Origin: Marisa cornuarietis
Taxonomy: Eukaryota > Mollusca > Gastropoda > Architaenioglossa > Ampullariidae
NCBI GenBank assembly: GCA_004794655.1
Contig: SMMW01000575.1
Coordinates: forward strand, 11,917,001 to 11,981,000
Length of the DNA: 64,000 nucleotides
Direction: 5' to 3'
Positions 54,501 through 64,000 of the stretch are shown here, in pieces. The notes below the pieces were generated by a model. That model saw nothing but the letters and a program-made list of their open reading frames with translations. It did not search any database and was not told the DNA's origin. The first letter of the stretch is position 1. The number at the start of each line of letters is the position of its first letter. Position numbers and translations under genes: made by a program.

Positions 54501-57395
54501 TATTTGAATCCTCTTTACGTATTTAGATTTGTCCTTTATTCATTATCAGTACTGTTGCTTATCCTTCCATCATTCATATTATGTTTGCTTGTTTTTCTGT
54601 CCCTTGTATGTTGCCCATATCTCATTCTTGTTCTTAAGCGCTAAGAGCACACTCCTTAGGAGTGTGAGTATGTGTTATATAAATTTTGCATCTATTATTA
54701 TTATTAACACTAAATTGGAATATTTATCCAAGAATGTAATGGCTCATTAGAAGTTTTTTTATGTTTTTTAGATGATATACATTTTAATTTTTTCTCTAAG
54801 CCTTATTTAGAAGTAATAGATAATAAAATACTTGACATTTTTTTGGAAAATTGACCCTTAAATGGTGCTTTAATAAAAAGTATAACTCATTCAATGCAGA
54901 AGAAAAGCAATACAACTGAGCATTTAAAACGGTAGTGGTGGCACAAAGTACGATGTGTTCCAACATTTACACCCATTTACCTACAACAAAGACAACCATC
55001 ATTGACACACCATTTTAAAGAGCATTTTTTAAACATTTAATTGATAGGATATGCAAGAAATATAGAAATGAAAGATGATGGTAACTGTATGGAACAAAGA
55101 GAGCTCCTGTCATGAAAGTAAGTTGCTAGGCAGAAATTAAACAAAATTATTCACACAATATATACAAACATGAAGTGCCAAACAATGAAATATTCTATTA
55201 GTATATACATTAGAGTTCAAACATTACTTACTATATTATTTTTGGCTGTTGAAGTACAAATCCATGTCAAACTGATTAACCGTCTCAAACATAGCTCTTG
55301 ACCAACTGACTCATTACCTTCTTTCCAATACAGCAACATATCAGATTGGTTGACTAGTTTAGCTTCTATAGGGAAGTAATTCGTAGTAAAACAATCCCTG
55401 AAGAAACCAACAGTTTCTTTCCTTATATTTTCATTTATTTACACACAGCATAACGTGTTTTGTTACACTACCAAGTTCACATTACAATGTGCGAAACACA
55501 CTATAGTTGTGAAGACGTTCATTGCTGTGGAAGCAAATCATATGGTAAAAGTTAAACAGGAATATTATTATAAAGGAAACTGCCTGCACTCTGCTTTACT
55601 TACATGATATGCATATGTATGCAAGCAAGCATGCATACACCTATGTGTGCACACATGCACACACACATATGTATGAACACATTCAGATAAACATTTGAAA
55701 ATGCATATTATAACCTTACCTGCTGACGGAAGTTTTTCAGCTTGCGGTCCATTATATCTTTTTCGTCCTCAATTCTTGAGACTTCTGCTTCCAGCTGTGC
55801 TATCTTAGAATCAGCAACTTGTAGGAGATCAGCAACATATGGATCTTCAGGTGGTGGTACACGGAAAGAGGATCCTGAGTAGGTCTCAGGAACTGTGGCA
55901 TCAATCTCCATACGTTGTCGTCTGAAGGGGATGGTCTTTTTCCTGCCACCTGTACCAGAATTTTGTAAACCCCTCAGTTGTGCTCCATGTTTTACATGAA
56001 AATAATTATATTTTACATCATCGTTAATTATTTTTAGTAGGTGCCTTTTTACAAATATGTGACAAAGAGATGAAAAAAGTAATGGAAGTGTCCCCATGTA
56101 CTCTTGTAAGCTCTGATCAACATCACAGGTGAGGGAGAGGAGGTAAGTACCCTGCTCAGAAATAAGCTGGTCCTAAGATAAATGAGTGCTATAGTACCTT
56201 CACAATGACCATAACCTTTTCCAAAGGACAAATCTAAATGCTAGCCTTCCTGTGTGGAATCTAAGAAGAACAGTATGATTAAGAAATATGTGTTCTAAGA
56301 CAATATCACTTTTTTATTGCTATGGTACAAACATTATTAAACTATCATAGCCCAAAGAAACAACAACAAAAAAAAAAGAAAAAAAGTTCTCATGACAGTT
56401 TCAATCTCTAAATTTTTAGCTCACAGTCTTTTCTTACCTGGTGTTTGCACAACAGCCTGGAAATTTTTCTCCTGTAGCTGTAAAATACGCTCTGATTTCT
56501 CTTTTGACTCACGCTCGAGCTGACGAACTTTGTGTACATACTGGTTATTCAGAAATTTAAGATCTGCATTTTCATGTTCCAGTTTCCTTAGTGATGCTTT
56601 CAGTTCTGCAAGACAAGAAATTTTTTTTTTTAACTTGTAGCCTCATAACACAGTGTTAATAAAAAGCTAAAAACAGTAAATATCAATAACTACACGACTG
56701 GTCATGGGATACAGCTGTTACTACATTCTGTCAATGATCTCAGTATTTACATAGGTTACTGTGCTATGTACAAATATATATATATATATATAGGTCATGC
56801 TACAATACCAAATCGAATTCTGAGCATTGCAAAGAAGCATCATGCAGAAGATTTAAAACAAACAGACTCTAAGCAAAAAGACGCATAAACATATCCCCCT
56901 CCCCAACCAATAAATTTAGCATTCGTCCATCAGAAGGTTTTCATTATTTTTAAATTTGTCAAGTAGTTTTTGGTGTTGAACACAAGTCTGATGTGATTCC
57001 TGACAGCTCTTGTAGTCTACATAATGTATTCTCTCTCCTCTCTTTCTCTCTCTCTCACACACACACATAATTATCCCACCTCTGATAACAGCATCAGCAT
57101 CTTCTTTCTGCTTGATTACTTGCATATGCAAGTCATTGTTTTCTTTTATAAGCCTGGCATTGTCACTCTGATAAGGTGCAACAGCTGACTCCAGATCAAG
57201 AGATTCTGTTTGCTTTTGGCCTAGCTGTTGCTTTGCATTTTTCAAGCTCTCAGTGGTATGGATAAGGTCAGCAAAAAGTTTTTCCACAAGTGGGAGCGAC
57301 TCAATCCCAAGTGGCTGCTGATAGCCAAGCTGGTCCAAGCGACGTCGAAGATTTGTAAATTTCTGCTGAGCCTGAGCAGTGGCAGTAGTTGCCAT
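26742..57395 (-). CDS. CEP135: CEP135/Bld10 centrosomal protein, complete
   Basis: Coiled-coil scaffold of the centriole cartwheel and pinhead, needed for centriole assembly and microtubule anchoring. Coding exons in transcript order: 57395-57080, 56605-56438, 55949-55720, 43555-43427, 43123-42908, 42675-42610, 41376-41226, 37569-37322, 36952-36827, 36303-36211, 35779-35717, 35285-35112, 34925-34848, 34443-34292, 33980-33710, 33175-33120, 30507-30339, 29980-29870, 29661-29476, 28986-28777, 28519-28317, 27799-27695, 27216-27064, 26865-26742. The 24 exons sum to 3,798 nt, a whole number of codons, giving 1,265 residues against 1,140 in human. Similarity is continuous from the N-terminal RRRLDQLGYQQPLGIESLPL to the tail. 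I chose the Met at 57395 because it best fits the short vertebrate N-terminus; an in-frame Met at 57413 adds six residues. One intron has a GC donor (29869-29868). Intron 3 spans 12.2 kb. Confidence 0.97.
28066..28138. repeat. Perfect 15-bp inverted repeat (hairpin)
   Basis: CAAAGGGAAAGATAA at 28066-28080 is the exact reverse complement of TTATCTTTCCCTTTG at 28124-28138, with a 43-base spacer. It lies in a CEP135 intron (27800-28316). It could be the ends of a tiny inverted-repeat element or a transcribed hairpin. Confidence 0.85.
30508..33119 (-). other. CEP135 intron 16 without recognised gene
   Basis: This 2.6-kb intron contains no exon-like segment fitting the CEP135 frame. The stretch at about 30,770-32,340 is somewhat different in composition (GATTGGTCGAGGTTGCGTCA near its left side, TTTCCGACCGAGTGGCGCAT near its right side) and may be an unidentified insertion, but no terminal repeats could be matched. 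An (AT)n run lies at 32,693-32,710. Confidence 0.35.
33120..36952 (-). CDS. CEP135: CEP135 exons 9-16: central and C-terminal coiled coils
   Basis: Exon 9 repeats the 'EEEKEYYKKEYEAL' theme of exon 8, followed by a short SVTPSRLTPTK linker. Exons 10-12 contain LTRERDELKNLLDKFERHM, ANVKVLTAERDKLNNMYEE and SDLRRMTTERDSLRERIK, all with clear vertebrate counterparts. Exons 13-16 are long heptad helices, including VDREKDALQIAVDEKTEK. The exon 9 acceptor follows a (GT)n tract instead of a polypyrimidine tract. Confidence 0.95.
35388..35690 (+). mobile_element. tRNA-derived SINE, copy 3
   Basis: The head GTGGTGGTTAAAACACTCGT followed by TTGTCACCACTGCAG is nearly identical to copy 1 at 13074. The body is longer, with a TACTCCAGTTTTCTCCCC string and TGGAAGTACTTTCCCACCAT, equivalent to the TGGAAGCATTTTCCTGCCAT of copy 1. 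It lies antisense to CEP135 in the intron between exons 11 and 12. The open frames seen here on both strands are artefacts of the repeat. Confidence 0.75.
37322..43555 (-). CDS. CEP135: CEP135 exons 4-8: central coiled coil and Ser/Pro/Arg-rich linker
   Basis: Exon 4 carries RLTKMLDGGRPSDVVSLDAK and NERMISHLNIQ, a strongly conserved CEP135 block. Exons 5-7 are continuous heptad coiled coil. Exon 8 holds the conserved SKLDAFIRGIEEEREYYRQQ followed by a basic Ser/Pro/Arg-rich linker (SPIRSRPSSRSGSPVRERP) that could be phosphorylated. Exon 7 has a weak donor, GTTATA, but the Asn-Glu junction codon and the frame support it. Confidence 0.95.
37690..38770 (-). mobile_element. Decayed hAT-type transposon (ZBED5/GTF2IRD2-like transposase)
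   Basis: The minus strand encodes SLSECLKADMLWKHALAV-type sequence, then CRQWLSWGEVLTQVFQLIGE, NEKWKCELAFLSDITTHLNA and LQLQGQDHLITDMHDAVKVF, strings typical of the 'zinc finger BED / SCAN' hAT transposases. Further down (38320-37880) broken frames read NPFAIDVENAPVHLLMELIQ, PAQFTHSIPE and FGSTYLCE-LF, the C-terminal hAT dimerisation region. Several stops interrupt it. The left edge CAGGGGGGCCAAAGC at 37690 looks like a hAT terminal repeat. It is dead and lies in CEP135 intron 7 in the same orientation as the gene. Confidence 0.8.
39689..40207. mobile_element. Short inverted-repeat DNA element (pogo/Tigger-like ends), non-autonomous
   Basis: The left end reads CAGTGTTCATTCGCTACTTT and the reverse complement of the right end reads CAGTGTTCCCTCACTTATTG, giving 519 bp with imperfect terminal repeats and inner 'ATCGCG'/'GCGGG' strings. 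A TA precedes the left end; the right flank is CA, possibly a mutated TA. No coding sequence is present. Assignment to pogo/Tigger is by resemblance only. Confidence 0.6.
41945..42012 (-). repeat. LINE 3'-end-like fragment
   Basis: AATAATAATACAATTTGTAA followed by CAAGCTCAAGGTGCTGTACA. On the minus strand this is a terminal stretch ending in a trinucleotide tail, similar in layout to 14820-14896 but from a different family. It lies in CEP135 intron 6 (41377-42609). Confidence 0.4.
43812..43993. mobile_element. hAT-like MITE, 182 bp with 8-bp target duplication
   Basis: Terminal inverted repeats CAGAGCTGGCGCTAG (left) and CTAGCGCCGGCTCT (right) enclose a GC-rich interior. The 8-bp sequence GGGTTAAC is repeated at both borders (43804-43811 and 43994-44001), as expected for hAT transposition. 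It lies at the edge of the CpG-rich block in CEP135 intron 3. Confidence 0.85.
46628..46635. promoter_or_regulatory. Perfect CRE palindrome TGACGTCA
   Basis: This is the full 8-bp CREB/ATF site, in the CpG-rich block and shortly upstream of a (GT)n run (46670-46690). A second identical site occurs at 48057. Confidence 0.45.
48057..48064. promoter_or_regulatory. Perfect CRE palindrome TGACGTCA, second copy
   Basis: Same octamer as at 46628, 1.4 kb away, in the same CpG-rich block. A near match (TGACGTCG) lies at 52022. Confidence 0.45.
48923..49175. mobile_element. MITE with 'GGCCCGC' interior, 253 bp
   Basis: The left end CACGTGTGCCCAAACTACGG and the reverse complement of the right end (CAGTGGTGCACAACCTTTTC, two bases in) are imperfect inverted repeats. 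Flanks TATTACTG and AATTACTG (48915-48922, 49176-49183) match at 7 of 8 positions, as for a hAT target duplication. The interior repeats GGCCCGC-type strings. The 108-codon open frame across it is an artefact. Confidence 0.7.
52191..52380 (-). promoter_or_regulatory. Candidate internal promoter with RFX half-site, CCAAT and GC boxes
   Basis: Reading towards CEP135 exon 4 on the minus strand: an RFX-type half-site GTTGCTAAGG (52375-52366), an inverted CCAAT box (ATTGG, 52324-52320), a GC box GGCGGGGC (52304-52297), then about 105 bases ending in a consensus donor, CCCAG|GTACC (exon end 52191). This could drive an alternative first exon of CEP135 or a nested non-coding transcript. An ATG at 52314 would enter the donor in phase 1, which does not fit exon 4 (phase 0), so an alternative exon would be non-coding. 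Confidence 0.4.
52481..54429 (-). other. CEP135 intron 3 distal part, nothing recognised
   Basis: AT-rich and CpG-poor, with no exon-like segment and no repeat with recognisable ends. Confidence 0.3.
54430..54710 (+). repeat. LINE 3' end with (ATT)n tail
   Basis: The core CATTCTTGTTCTTAAGCGCT continuing into AAGAGCACACTCC, then TATATAAATTTTGCATC and a (TATTAT)n tail at 54692-54706. The same core, inverted, is found at 60390-60530, which shows a dispersed family. On the plus strand it is antisense to CEP135. Confidence 0.6.
55720..57395 (-). CDS. CEP135: CEP135 exons 1-3: microtubule-binding N-terminal region
   Basis: Exon 1 encodes the conserved N-terminal module (QQKFTNLRRRLDQLGYQQPL, then PLVEKLFADLIHTTESL), the dimeric coiled coil that binds microtubules in human CEP135. 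Exon 2 contains ENADLKFLNNQYVHKVRQLE and ends in QAVVQTPG. Exon 3 contains KKTIPFRRQRMEIDATVPE and PEDPYVADLLQVADSKI, matched almost residue for residue in vertebrates. Phases 1/1/0 agree at each junction. The exon 1 donor is followed by a (GT)n(GA)n tract. Confidence 0.97.
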
Positions 57396-58199
57396 TGCAG
57401 CTTTCCAGGTCATGTTAACAAATATATGTATATATTACAATAGCATAAACAAATTTGTTCTTTCTTAAATGTAGTCATACACATGATTTGTAAGCATGAC
57501 TAAACAAAACATGTACTAATATAAGTACCTACATCAATGAAGGTTAAGAATAAGATGTTTGTATTCGTAACTCTGAACAAGTTCATGAGTATTTAGCATA
57601 TGAAAGTGCTAAAAGTGCGTTCTTTACTGTGATTTATTTCATGTTGAAGCTGTGTAATAATGTTTAATTGAGTAGTTTAAGCCCTTTTACGAATCTTCCC
57701 CACATCTCATGGACAATGGAATATCATCACATACGTGTGGCGATGGTAGCATTTGAAGAATGCATACTATTAGTACTACTTCTTGAGGGAGCAGACGATG
57801 CATGTTTGTCTGCCAGTCACTAAAATATTTTATGAATTTTAAAAGCGAAATCGGCCAGCTGCTATTCTTAAATTCACCGAACCCACTAAACTATCATTTT
57901 CCATGAATGACATGTTAGATCAATGAATAGGCGTCACATTAGGATGAGCTCTTGTTTACGTTTACTTCTCCCAACCCCCCCACAACAGATCGGTTTTATT
58001 TTCATGACTGCTGCGGTTTACTCGCTGCCCTACAGATTCTGCACTGATCGACAATCTGAAGGGGACAATCAAAAACACCTACCAATTCTTCCCTAAATAT
58101 TCCAATTGGATTTGTCAGTGAATTGTCTATCAAATCATTCTGTCGCTGGCGACAAACATGATAAAGTTATTGGCATGTCACAACAAGCACAAAACCTTT

Positions 58200-58320
58200 T
58201 GAATATGGCGGAAAAACAGTTCTTCCTCTACGCAGTGAAGAGCTTACACAGCACAGTTCCATCCCTTGCAAAAGCGTTCCTCGCGACATCGCCTCCTCCA
58301 ATCACGGACGTGTAATACAA
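58200..58320 (-). promoter_or_regulatory. Candidate CEP135 promoter / 5' untranslated exon
   Basis: A CpG-rich patch lies 0.8-0.9 kb upstream of the start codon. On the minus strand it has an inverted CCAAT box (GTGATTGGAGG near 58304-58294), then about 45 bases ending in a possible donor, CTGTGCT|GTAAGC-like (CTGTGTAAGC near 58255-58246). That would splice into the AG preceding CTGCAATGG at about 57402. The acceptor there lacks a good pyrimidine tract, so an unspliced leader starting nearer the gene is also possible. Confidence 0.4.
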
Positions 58321-60384
58321 ATTCGTGCTCTAACAGTATCACGGCAAAGCAACTGGCCCTATAAACATGCAGAGAGAGAGAGAGAGGAAAAAAAAGTCTG
58401 CTCGGTCTGAGATTTGAACACTTGATCTGATCTTCATCGTACTGGGGACAAAAGTGTAATCGTTGCTGTTCAAAAGGTTGGCTCATCCACATGATCCTGG
58501 AGTGTAGGGTAAAAGAAACCCTTATATACTGAATAAAAACTCACAGTGGGATAAGTTGCTGTTTACAATATATGAAGATGAAGCTACAGACTTGCAGAGT
58601 TTCCTCCTTTGGGCTTATGTAGTGTCTGACATGTCTTGACATATTCACACATACTGACCATTTTCGAAGACGCATGTCTCGTAAATATCTCCATGGGGAG
58701 GGGGAATTAAAGTTGTAATTTTGCCCCCAAACTATATATCAGCCCACCACCTGAGTCAAATCGTCCCAGTATGACCATATTACCCCAAGTAAGACCATAT
58801 ATCTTCCCAACACTGAAGACCGGATCATTCCAGGCCCAAAAGATATAATAACAAAACTAACAAATAATGTTGATTTATATATCAATTTCTCAACTGTGCA
58901 GAGTAAATAAACTAAAAACGTCAAAATACAAATTCAAAATGAATAGCACATTTTTAAATGCTGACAAAACACTTATACAGAAACAAAGCAACAGGCAGAA
59001 ATAATTCAAGGCAAAAGAAAAAAATGTTTAAAATGTTAAAAATGTGTAAAAGAAAAAAATGCTCAGCTTTGATGAGGCGGGGTGGGGCAAACTCCGTGCT
59101 GACAGTAAACGACATTCGTACTCATACATCAGAAAAAAAGGAGGTATGTCATCTGAGTGCACACTTGCCCTCACATGTGTACAGGGTGGTACCATCACGA
59201 CATGTACTGCTTTCAGTGTTAAATGACAAAGCAACACTTAAAAAGAAACAAAACTCATTTAAAAGTGACTCACCCAGTTGTTGGAATCACATGAAAAAAT
59301 TATGTAACATTCAGAAGATAAACTTTATAATCATATTAATCACATTCAAGATTTGCAAGTGAGTGTACCAAAAAAAAACCCCTTCTTTTATGCCTTTGTT
59401 TTGTAGTAGTGTTTCTTTTTTCCTTTCTTTAGAGCAAGGGCTAAATGTAAAAAAAAACATAACTTTTGCTCATTCTGTTATCCTCATAAAGATTTGTCAT
59501 TTGTCTCTCTCTCCCAGTTTCTCTACCTTTTTTTGTACTTTGTGACAAATCACATCCCTAACAATGGGCCGGTGGGTTGTTGGGGGCAAAAAAGATATTC
59601 TTGCCCCCCCTCAGAATCTTCTTTGAGTGGATGGCTGCTACCCCCCACCCCCCACCCAACGCCACTGTAATATGAACCTCCAAATTTAAGAATAAATGAT
59701 GACAAAAACTTGAAGTGAAAAAACTTGTTTAAAGAGAAAATCACATTTATATGCTATTGTGAGATATGTTCTGTGGATGTGTATTGCCATGCAGCCATTT
59801 TTATTTTGTAAAATGGTGGCTGAACTTGTTCACATGGCTCTATTTAAAAAAGGTGGCTGAGCTTGCATCTTCAAACAACATATGGCTTGATACAACTGTG
59901 ATATATATAGGAAGAGTTGACAGCCATTACAAAAATGGCATACCTAGGCAGAGCTATGCAAATACTGGGACATCACTCCCCTTCTGTAATGTGCTTAACC
60001 TAGTCAAACACTCATTTAAACCAATGTAAAATTTATCCCTATCACACAGTCCCTTAAAGGCAGTTCATTAACGGTACACAACTCCACACCTGCTGCTAAT
60101 ATAAACCAATGCAAAAACACTAAATATTTATATCACCCAGTTCTATAAAGGCACACAGCTCCAGACTCTCCTGTGAACAATTAACCTTGCTCTTCTCTGT
60201 TCAGTAGCATCATATCTATTAAATCCTACTATTACTGTATAATAAACTTCTGCATCGCTTGGTAATGTCTAAGGTTAATAGCTACTTAATATCATCAGTG
60301 ATTGATTCATCTTTTGAGCCTAGGATGATTTGGTTTAAGGTGGTATTACTTGCAATGATATGGTCATGGCTAGGAAGATTTGAC
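58321..60384. other. Intergenic DNA between CEP135 and NAXD
   Basis: No gene is recognised. It holds a GA-repeat (58372-58385), a C-rich run at 59640-59660 and several short open frames (for example 58958-59362 plus, Lys-rich and low complexity) without similarity. Confidence 0.35.
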
Positions 60385-60530
60385 TCAGGCTTGTAAGGAG
60401 CATACTCTTAGCGCTTCAGACAAGAACGAGACATGGACAACAAAGGAACAGAGAAACGAACAACAGTGCTGATGACTGATAAAAGACAAAGGTAGAAAAC
60501 GCAAAGAAGAAAAAGGTATGAGTATACGAT
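60385..60530 (-). repeat. LINE 3'-end-like repeat, inverted copy of the 54430 family
   Basis: The minus strand reads CGTTCTTGTCTGAAGCGCTA followed by AGAGTATGCTCCTTAC, matching the plus-strand core at about 54620-54662 with a few substitutions. Upstream, CAGCACTGTTGTTCGTTTCT parallels CAGTACTGTTGCTTATCCTT. Confidence 0.6.
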
Positions 60531-60591
60531 CATCAGACGAGGAGCATAGTTGTTTGGCTATATTAACAATGAACACTTTCATAAAAGATAA

Positions 60592-60597
60592 TTTATT
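60592..60597 (-). terminator. Candidate poly(A) signal of NAXD
   Basis: Minus-strand AATAAA, 410 bases past the NAXD stop codon. It would place the NAXD 3' end just before the inverted LINE fragment. Confidence 0.45.
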
Positions 60598-61006
60598 GGC
60601 ATATAAAACTTAGGAACAGATGAAATCTGTCAACAGTTTGAAGACAAATCTATACAATTCATCTTTTGTCCAAAACATTTTATGATATGTATTCACCATA
60701 ATCAACTAAAGCATACACATTTATGTTTTGGCTAAAATTCAAACTGGTAGAGTGTCTTTAACAAAAGTAGAATGCATAATACTTTAAAAATGTTCATGTT
60801 CATTTTTAAGAAGATAACAAATTGCAATGTCACAATAATATAAAGATAATCAAGAATACATACATGCAGATAACTAATCCATCTTCACTTTTTTACTCCA
60901 TCTAACAAAACATTGACTCATAAAATTAATAGGAATTACAGAATTTACTGCTTATGCACACACCAATATAAGAAACAATGCAGAATGAGTTAATTTTATA
61001 AAAACA

Positions 61007-64000
61007 TTAGTTCAAGAAAACCCCCTCAAATGCAGCATGGATGTTGACCAGCATGTCTGTGGCAGTCATTGATCGACCATGCACAGCAAAAGCAAGCCTG
61101 CTGCATTCTCTTGTCAGTCGGCATGCCATGAAAGCAGCAAGGACACCAGGCCCAAGAACAACATCTGGCCTATCATGAGAACATGATCAAGGTTCATCCT
61201 ATAGTCAAAATATGCCTTAAGTACACACAGGTGAAAAAAACTCATAATCTATGATTTCTGATGATGGTGATACAAAGTGAACTAAATTGTGAGTTACCAC
61301 AATCTAATCAGAAAAAGTAATTTAAATAAAGCCTTCGGTGTAAGCAAATCATCACATCTTTCACAAGATATTTTTCCTATACTGGTTTAACGGTATGACA
61401 GGAAACTTCTAATTTAGAATTCAAGGAATGGTCTTTTCAAAACCTTAAAACTATAAATAACAGGACATATTCTCACTACAGAATGATTCAGAGAAAACAA
61501 ATTCATGAGCTTTCAAGGTCTCCATGCAGCACATGTCAAAACCAAATACAGCTATACAGAAACCATAAGCTTAAGATTAATGGCAGTGGAAATTTTAATA
61601 CAGAATGAAAGGTGCTCAGTTGTCCATAAACAACCAAACAAATCAAAGGTATACAAAAAAAACACAAGCACCAACATAACATACCTTTGCTGGATGAGTT
61701 TTGTTTTGGAGTTATGGTAACTAAGAGCCCAGTTAAAGAAAACACCAGTAACTCCTGACAACACATCACCCTGACCCCCACATCGCCGAGGACTCCCCTC
61801 TGTGCTACACATGATGACTGCAACATGAATTCCATCATTAAAATTAGATAATGTCTCTAAAATAATCATTTAAAATCATATAAGCTTTCCTCTATAGCAG
61901 AAAGGGGAATCTGATGAGTATAGTGTTCAAAAGCTGGAGTTCAAAGAATTATGCCTTCCACTTCCTAGATATGGAAACTGCATATAGGGTCTGTTGTGTA
62001 TAGGTTTTGTGTGCTTGCAGACACTTACTGGACTCGAGAAATGTAATGTGAAGCCTCACCACAGTTATAGTGTTAGGGTGAAAAGTCATATGTTTGTCAT
62101 ACACAGACTGAGCACCCTTTTAGTGTCTAGTAATAACTAATGCCCATGTTGAATGTATAACTCTTATTTTCATGTCTCCTGCCCACTGTGCATTGCATCT
62201 TACTGCATAAATTCATCATACTTTTATCATAAAATATCACTTAATCAGCAGCAGTATCAAAGAATTATGCTATTAAACGAATCACAACATAGATAAATCT
62301 AGAGAAAGAAACTCCTACCTGTACTTCCATCTGAGATAATATCATCACTGCCTTTTCGAAGAATAGTGACATTTCCAAGACATTGTGCAAGGAGTTTCAC
62401 ATTAGATGGCTCATCAGTCTGACATGGTCTGTCCCCTACCTGTTTCAACAGCAATGGAATAATTAAGGAATCAAGTAGAAGCATAAATGAAACTGAAAAA
62501 TCAAAATTACTCCTTATAGTGACCACAAAAGAGTGTTAACAAGAATGCACAAAAGTAAGGCATCCCCCATCAATACAGAATGCCTTTTGATGTGGTTATT
62601 GAAATAACCTTCAAAGCACGCATCTCTCACAGCACTCGTGTTCAAATTTGAAATTCATGCTTAAATGTGACTTTCTGATAAGAATTGACGAACTTAGTAC
62701 AAATTGCTAAGTCACAAAAACACTCACCATCTTCTCAAAAAGTGTCTGGAATTCTATGATATTTGGGGTAAGCAGTGTATTCTGATAGTTTGTAATCAAC
62801 TCTGGGCTCTCTGTTATAAGAAACAAGCCATCCTGTCAGAGAAGAATGAGGGATGACAAATTGGATCACATAAAGACAAATCAATGACAAAGGAAACAAA
62901 ATTTACCTATGGTAAAATAATTACAAAGCTGAATAGCATATATTGGCAGAGAACATGTGGTTAACCATCCCAAAGGTCCAGTAAGTGGAAGGGGAAAACC
63001 CAATCTCTGCTACCTTATATGCACTAGGCTATGGTGTCTCTTACAGTGTATGATGCTTAATGGTGGGAAGCAAATGAACAAATGCAGTTGTCCTGAACTT
63101 TCCTGTCAGTCTAAATTTTGTACTTTTAAGACTGGGGACCTAGTTTGATTGTTACATGCATATCTACACACATGTGCACTTATTTACTGTAGCATGAACC
63201 TCTCTCACAATATTTTTGAAAATTAATACTTACTGCATCTATTACCAGTGGTATTCCCCTTGACTTGGCTTTAAGAATCACTGACTTAAAATAAAATGCA
63301 AAGTCTCCAATTAGATTTCACAATATGGCCATAGGCAACTTGAAATTACCATGCACACTTAAACTGTACTAGTTTAGATATATGTTGATATCTGGATAAC
63401 TTTTACACATTTAAATACATGAGATTTGTCATCATAAAACCTAAACAAAGTGAACATCAAGACCAGAGTTGATCAGCAAGAAAAAAAACAACGAGCATCC
63501 ACAAGACAATTAGCTAAAATATAGCATAACAATAATAACAGATATGAACACAGGTAGCTTACGGTAACTGTCTCAAGGACTTGCTGATCTCGTCCCAGTC
63601 CAGGACCAACCACAAGTGTATGTAGTTTTGGTAGCCATTTTTCAAACTCTGTCAAAGCTGTAGAATGATCTCTGTACATAATAATGCAGACTAATTCTTT
63701 AACTGAAACATTAAAATCACTGCAGATTCTGCATATTAGATCAGTAAATATATAGTTAAGTCTAGATAAGGTCTAACATACCAACAAGCCACTGACAAGT
63801 AAACAGTGGTAAATATGATGCTATATTACAGTTAATTTCTTTGCTTATCAAAAACAATATCATGAGATTATTTTCTTTATACAGTCTTACAAAATCCTTA
63901 CCTTGAAAACTTTCTAAATAACAATAATTTCTACTTACAATATAGGCAGAACAATGAGATCTGGACTATAACATTTGATGATGATTCCTGCATCTTTTGT
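61007..64000 (-). CDS. NAXD: ATP-dependent (S)-NAD(P)H-hydrate dehydratase, C-terminal part
   Basis: A metabolite-repair enzyme of the ribokinase-like fold that uses ATP to turn hydrated NADH or NADPH (NAD(P)HX) back into the normal cofactor, together with the epimerase NAXE. Exons in transcript order: 64000-63939 (cut by the window edge), 63671-63563, 63284-63234, 62832-62728, 62439-62319, 61817-61685, 61169-61007. All junctions keep frame, giving 247 residues to TAA; human NAXD has about 350-390, so roughly the first 100 lie to the right. Landmarks: [77 protein letters not shown], the ATP/anion-hole motif [20 protein letters not shown] with the catalytic Asp, and the C-terminal [10 protein letters not shown]. 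All key residues are kept, so the enzyme should be active. The window cannot show whether a mitochondrial signal is present. Confidence 0.97.

Noticed and set aside
58958..59362. 134-codon Lys-rich plus-strand open frame upstream of CEP135
   Set aside because: Low complexity from A-rich DNA; no similarity or promoter context seen.
1..64000. CRISPR arrays, operons or bacterial signals
   Set aside because: The window is spliced animal DNA; no regularly spaced repeats or prokaryotic gene organisation were seen.

Overview
The window is nuclear DNA from an animal, most likely a lophotrochozoan and probably a gastropod mollusc. That placement is an inference from intron-rich genes, TRPM2-like/CEP135/NAXD protein similarity and the kind of repeats; no species can be named. 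The DNA is mostly AT-rich and CpG-poor. Genes are split into many short exons with GT-AG introns, and the introns are full of decayed LINEs, tRNA-derived SINEs and small DNA transposons.

Three genes are present. (1) Plus strand, 797-23755: the C-terminal two thirds (about 1,064 residues, 23 exons) of a TRPM2-like cation channel. It has the last part of the TRPM homology region, S1-S6, the TRP helix, a coiled coil and a complete C-terminal NUDT9-like domain. Its N-terminus lies left of the window. (2) Minus strand, 57395-26742: a complete CEP135/Bld10 centriole protein gene, 24 coding exons that sum to exactly 3,798 nt (1,265 codons plus stop). (3) Minus strand, 64000-61007: the C-terminal 247 residues of NAXD, the ATP-dependent NAD(P)H-hydrate dehydratase, whose N-terminus lies right of the window. 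TRPM2-like and CEP135 converge on 23.8-26.7 kb; NAXD lies upstream of CEP135 on the same strand.

The 12-kb CEP135 intron (43556-55719) contains a block of about 8 kb (44.2-52.5 kb) that is clearly richer in CpG than the rest. It holds two perfect CRE palindromes and a compact GC-box/CCAAT/RFX-half-site cluster, which may be an internal promoter or enhancer domain. The introns carry at least three non-LTR element families, a deletion derivative of a Tc1/mariner-type element, a decayed hAT transposase, three short inverted-repeat elements and three copies of one tRNA-derived SINE family.

The most notable biology is the channel. Its Nudix box has lost the catalytic glutamate pair, its selectivity filter lacks the family glycine (FLTDV at the usual FGQIP place), and the S2/S3 Ca2+-site residues are also replaced. 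It therefore looks like a strongly derived TRPM2 paralogue with a non-enzymatic ligand domain and an altered pore.
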